A stretch of DNA of 8,235 nt from Selenomonadaceae bacterium. GTDB lineage: Bacteria; Bacillota; Negativicutes; Selenomonadales; Selenomonadaceae. Every line of letters begins with the position of its first letter. The stretch's first letter is position 1. A model generated the notes under the pieces. That model saw only the letters and a program-made list of their open reading frames with translations. It ran no database searches and was not told the DNA's origin. A program made the position numbers and the translations under genes. Shown here piece after piece: positions 5,851 to 8,235 of the stretch. Location: positions 1 to 8,235 of the forward strand of contig JAFTEG010000169.1 of assembly GCA_017453765.1 (NCBI GenBank), in the 5' to 3' direction.

Positions 5851-6702
5851 TTATCCGACCAACCAGTAGCCTTGTTCGCCGAGCCTTTTGTAGTAGAAAA
5901 TGTACTGTTGCAAGACGCCGGCGTAAGCGGCAAATTCATAGAAAACATTGTCGCCGTTAAAATCTTCTTCAATGGCGCGCTGAATCCAAACATCAATCGG
6001 CAGGACGTTCAATCTGTGATAGGCGTACAGCGCAACGCAGGCGGCAACCTTTTTGCCTACGCCGCGAATTTTTTGTAACGTATCCAAAAGTTGACCGTCT
6101 TTCATATCGCCCAAAACTTCCAAATCCACCGTGCGATTGCTGACCTTTTCAATGGCGTCACGAACATACGGACCGCGATAGCCGAGTTTTAAGCTTGCCA
6201 AATCGTAAGCGGAAGTGAAAGACAGCGTTTGAACGTCCGGAAAGAAATTTATCGTCTCATAAGCCGTGCGTGCAAGCCGACCGAATGCTTGACAAGTCAA
6301 CTCGACTGAACTTTTTATCGCGGGAATATTTTTGCGCTGACTCATAATAAAACTAATCAGCGTTTCAAAGGGATCCTGCTTTAAAATTCTTATACCCTTG
6401 CCGTAGTCAAGCGCCGCTCTCAAATAATTTTCATAAGGTCTGCCCGCGCTTATAAGTAAAATTGTTTCGCGAATTTTGGCGTACTCTCTGCCTAAATCAA
6501 AGTACGGCACCCAAACGTGTTCCCAATCGGCTTTACTGCAACTTACATCGAATCTGCCTTCGCCAACCTGCTTTATGTAAACAATTTTGTCACGCGTAAC
6601 AAATCTGAAAATGCCGGGCTGAACTTCGACAGCACGGAAACATTGACCGCTGTCCGCAATTTTTCTCATATCAAAATCATCGGTAATTTTTGCAATTCCC
6701 AA
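5851..6702 (-). CDS. ogg: 8-oxoguanine DNA glycosylase/AP lyase (OGG1 type)
   Basis: This enzyme should remove 8-oxoguanine from DNA and cut the abasic site by its lyase activity. Numbering follows a GTG at 6711. An OGG_N-like domain (about 8-105) contains SGQCFRA (21-27), as in the GQxFRW motif of OGG1. The helix-hairpin-helix GPD domain follows, with DPFETLISFIMSQRKNI (113-129), the hairpin LQKIRGVGKKVAACV (212-226) with catalytic lysine K221, and PIDVWIQR (238-245) with the essential aspartate D240. There is no C-terminal four-cysteine cluster, which fits OGG rather than MutY or Nth. I favour the TTG at 6702 as the start: AAGGAG (6711-6716) overlaps the first GTG, is only 2 nt from the second, but lies 8 nt from this TTG. 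It follows aroB by 70 bp and is nearly fused to the glycosidase gene. Confidence 0.9.
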   Translation of the reverse strand: MGIAKITDDFDMRKIADSGQCFRAVEVQPGIFRFVTRDKIVYIKQVGEGRFDVSCSKADWEHVWVPYFDLGREYAKIRETILLISAGRPYENYLRAALDYGKGIRILKQDPFETLISFIMSQRKNIPAIKSSVELTCQAFGRLARTAYETINFFPDVQTLSFTSAYDLASLKLGYRGPYVRDAIEKVSNRTVDLEVLGDMKDGQLLDTLQKIRGVGKKVAACVALYAYHRLNVLPIDVWIQRAIEEDFNGDNVFYEFAAYAGVLQQYIFYYKRLGEQGYWLVG

Positions 6703-6710
6703 ATTCACCA

Positions 6711-6716
6711 CTCCTT
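6711..6716 (-). promoter_or_regulatory. Shine-Dalgarno that sets the ogg start
   Basis: AAGGAG on the minus strand is followed by TGGTGAAT and then TTG at 6700-6702. The upstream GTG codons at 6709-6711 and 6706-6708 overlap it or are too close, so the TTG is the best start. Confidence 0.6.
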
Positions 6717-6719
6717 AAT

Positions 6720-6758
6720 AAAAATTTCGTGTCGCCGTAACGTAACGCAGAAATTTTT
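6720..6758 (-). terminator. Weak A/T-rich stem-loop between aroB and ogg
   Basis: The arms AAAAATTTC (6750-6758) and GAAATTTTT (6720-6728) are complementary across a 21-nt loop. The only uridine run is the end of the stem itself, and the stem has just one GC pair. It is at best a weak attenuator or partial terminator between aroB and ogg. Confidence 0.2.
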
Positions 6759-6772
6759 TCAGATATTTTAAC

Positions 6773-7855
6773 TTAAGACGCAAGTATTTTCAATGCCTTT
6801 TTTATTTCGACTTCCGCAACCGCGTCCGTGATAAAAACTTTGCCGAAATCTTCCATTAAAACCCAATTCACTTTACCGCCGACAGTTTTTTTGTCGCGAA
6901 AAGTCAGCGCGTACATTTCCTCAACGTCGCAATCCGCACAACGCGTAATAAGCCCCAACCTGTCAAGCAAATCTTTAAGGCGTGCAACGTCATTGAAAGT
7001 AATTTTGCCCATTGCGTAGCTTATCAGTGCCGCGCCGAGCATACCTACCGCAACCGCCTCACCGTGACGATATTTTTCATAGTTAGTGACTTGTTCAACG
7101 GCATGCGCTATCGTGTGACCGAAATTTAAAATCCTGCGCAGTCCCGACTCTTTTTCATCTTTGCTTACAACGTCCGCTTTAATTTCGCAGGCACGTTTTA
7201 TAATGTGCGTTAAAACCTCGACGTCACGGCTTAAAATCTTTTTGACGTTGAGTTCAAGGTATTCAAAAAAATTTTCATCGCTGATAATGCCGTACTTGAC
7301 GACTTCGCCGAGTCCGCACCTAAGTTCACGTTCCGGCAGAGTTTTAATCGTGTCAATGTCGATAAAGACGGCTTTAGGCTGATAAAAAGCGCCGATTAAA
7401 TTTTTGCCGAGTTCGTGATTTACCGCCGTCTTGCCGCCTACGCTGGAATCAACCTGCGCGAGTAAAGTGGTAGGCACTTGAATGAACGGTACGCCGCGCA
7501 GATAAGTTGCCGCGACAAAACCTGCCAAGTCACCTACCACGCCGCCGCCAAATGCCACGACCGGCGATTTTCTGTCCATGCCAAATTCAATGGCGCGTGT
7601 ATATAATTTTTCAGCTTCGCGCAGATTTTTTGACGCTTCACCGGCAGGGATTATTGTCACGTCAAAATTTATGTCACGAATTTCAAGCTCCGCAGTCAAG
7701 CCGGTACAAAATTTTTCCGTGTTGCCGTCAGCTACGATTAAAACTTTTTTTGTAAAATTTGATTCGGCGATAAACTTTGCAACGTCGGCAAGAATTTTTT
7801 CGCCGATAAAAATATTATAGCTGTCGGCGCCGAGTTCCACTCTGATATTTTCCAT
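6773..7855 (-). CDS. aroB: 3-dehydroquinate synthase
   Basis: AroB converts 3-deoxy-D-arabino-heptulosonate 7-phosphate to 3-dehydroquinate, the second step of the shikimate pathway, in the cytoplasm with NAD+ and a divalent metal. The 360-residue length is normal. Visible signatures are the glycine-rich NAD site GGGVVGDLAGFVAATYLRG (103-121), PTTLLAQVDSSVGGKTAVNH (128-147), GLGEVVKYG (181-189), LNFGHTIAHAVE (243-254) and HGEAVAVGM (264-272). The expected metal ligands E184, H247 and H264 are present, so it should be active. The start is ATG 7855. The only upstream purine-rich site is AGGGG (7866-7870), supplied by the last unit of heptad array D with about 10 nt spacing. It follows aroK by 55 bp, as is common for this pair. 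Confidence 0.96.
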   Translation of the reverse strand: MENIRVELGADSYNIFIGEKILADVAKFIAESNFTKKVLIVADGNTEKFCTGLTAELEIRDINFDVTIIPAGEASKNLREAEKLYTRAIEFGMDRKSPVVAFGGGVVGDLAGFVAATYLRGVPFIQVPTTLLAQVDSSVGGKTAVNHELGKNLIGAFYQPKAVFIDIDTIKTLPERELRCGLGEVVKYGIISDENFFEYLELNVKKILSRDVEVLTHIIKRACEIKADVVSKDEKESGLRRILNFGHTIAHAVEQVTNYEKYRHGEAVAVGMLGAALISYAMGKITFNDVARLKDLLDRLGLITRCADCDVEEMYALTFRDKKTVGGKVNWVLMEDFGKVFITDAVAEVEIKKALKILAS

Positions 7856-7864
7856 AAAACTTTT

Positions 7865-7920
7865 TCCCCTAACTCCTAAACCCTAGTTCCTAGCCCCTAG
7901 CTACTAGTCCCTAGCCCCTA
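7865..7920 (-). repeat. Heptameric TAG-N4 tandem array D between aroK and aroB
   Basis: On the minus strand eight units run in perfect 7-bp phase: TAGGGGC, TAGGGAC, TAGTAGC, TAGGGGC, TAGGAAC, TAGGGTT, TAGGAGT, TAGGGGA. The first unit lies within the last codons of aroK. The second supplies its TAG stop (7911-7913), and the last supplies the probable aroB ribosome binding site. This is the cleanest of the four arrays. Confidence 0.85.
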
Positions 7921-8235
7921 AAATGCTTGCAAATGTCATTCATAATTTGAAGTGGCGACCATTCCGTAGTATCAACGGTATAATCAGCCTGCGCGTAAAA
8001 CTTCTGTCGCTCCGCCAAAAGTCTTTTTATCGTGTTAAGGCGGTCTTCATCACCGGCATCAGGTACGGGACGTTCACCGCGCCTTTCCGTGCGTCTGAAA
8101 ATTTCTTCCGGCTCCGTAGTAAGACAAACCATAACGCCGGAATTTCTCAGCAGTCTGATATTCTCTTCGTCCTTAACCGTGCCGCCGCCGGTAGCAATAA
8201 CCAAATTTTTGCGTGCGGCAACTTCTTTGACGGCA
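7911..8235 (-). CDS. aroK: Shikimate kinase, C-terminal part (cut by window edge)
   Basis: Shikimate kinase transfers phosphate from ATP to shikimate. Only the last 108 residues are in the window; the start and the P-loop (Walker A) lie beyond the right edge, and the frame is open to the last base. Visible features are ATGGGTV, the shikimate-binding GGG, followed by VCLTTEPEEIFRRTERRGERPVP, which contains the conserved arginine and the start of the lid. ERQKFYAQADYTVDTTE then holds the conserved arginine near the adenine site. The last two residues (RG) and the TAG stop come from heptad array D, so the C-terminus may have been altered by repeat growth. It would be co-transcribed with aroB. 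Confidence 0.93.
   Translation of the reverse strand, partial: AVKEVAARKNLVIATGGGTVKDEENIRLLRNSGVMVCLTTEPEEIFRRTERRGERPVPDAGDEDRLNTIKRLLAERQKFYAQADYTVDTTEWSPLQIMNDICKHFRG

Overview
All recognisable genes in this window lie on the minus strand. Read in transcription order (right to left) they are: the 3' part of shikimate kinase (aroK), 3-dehydroquinate synthase (aroB), an 8-oxoguanine DNA glycosylase, a secreted phosphodiester glycosidase (NAGPA-type) protein, a YitT-family membrane protein, a frameshifted gdpP (cyclic-di-AMP phosphodiesterase) and a small exported DUF4163/DUF3298 protein. The GdpP and YitT families, strong GAGGTGA-type Shine-Dalgarno sites, frequent GTG/TTG starts and moderately low GC suggest a Bacillota (Firmicutes) chromosome. 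Negativicutes is my best guess, but this rests on general impression and not on a search.

Layout. Positions 7911-8235 hold aroK, cut by the window edge. aroB (6773-7855) follows after a 55-bp gap, forming a shikimate-pathway pair. ogg (5851-6702) follows after 70 bp, and the phosphodiester glycosidase gene (4414-5847) starts 3 bp beyond the ogg stop. yitT (3346-4323) and gdpP (1098-3190) come next. The exported protein gene (136-756) is separated from gdpP by a 341-bp gap full of repeats. The genes could be one long transcription unit. I found no convincing promoter or strong intrinsic terminator between them.

The most unusual content is between the genes. Four intergenic gaps are filled, almost from stop codon to Shine-Dalgarno, by degenerate 7-bp tandem units of the form TAG+4 nt (773-835, 3207-3259 with a 23-bp GATC-rich array to 3346, 4335-4416, 7865-7920). 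Several of these arrays include the stop codon of the upstream gene. A second repeat family, with a perfect 13-bp-arm palindrome, lies directly downstream of both gdpP and the exported-protein gene (1-141 and about 934-1101). The downstream copy carries extra 22-bp units and abuts a 106-bp segment with 12-bp terminal inverted repeats (865-970).

The gdpP gene appears broken by loss of one base near 1424-1426, which separates the DHH catalytic half from the DHHA1 half. If real, this would be expected to raise cyclic-di-AMP. I found no defence system, CRISPR array, RNA gene or obviously new enzyme system; the repeats and the gdpP lesion are the items worth following.
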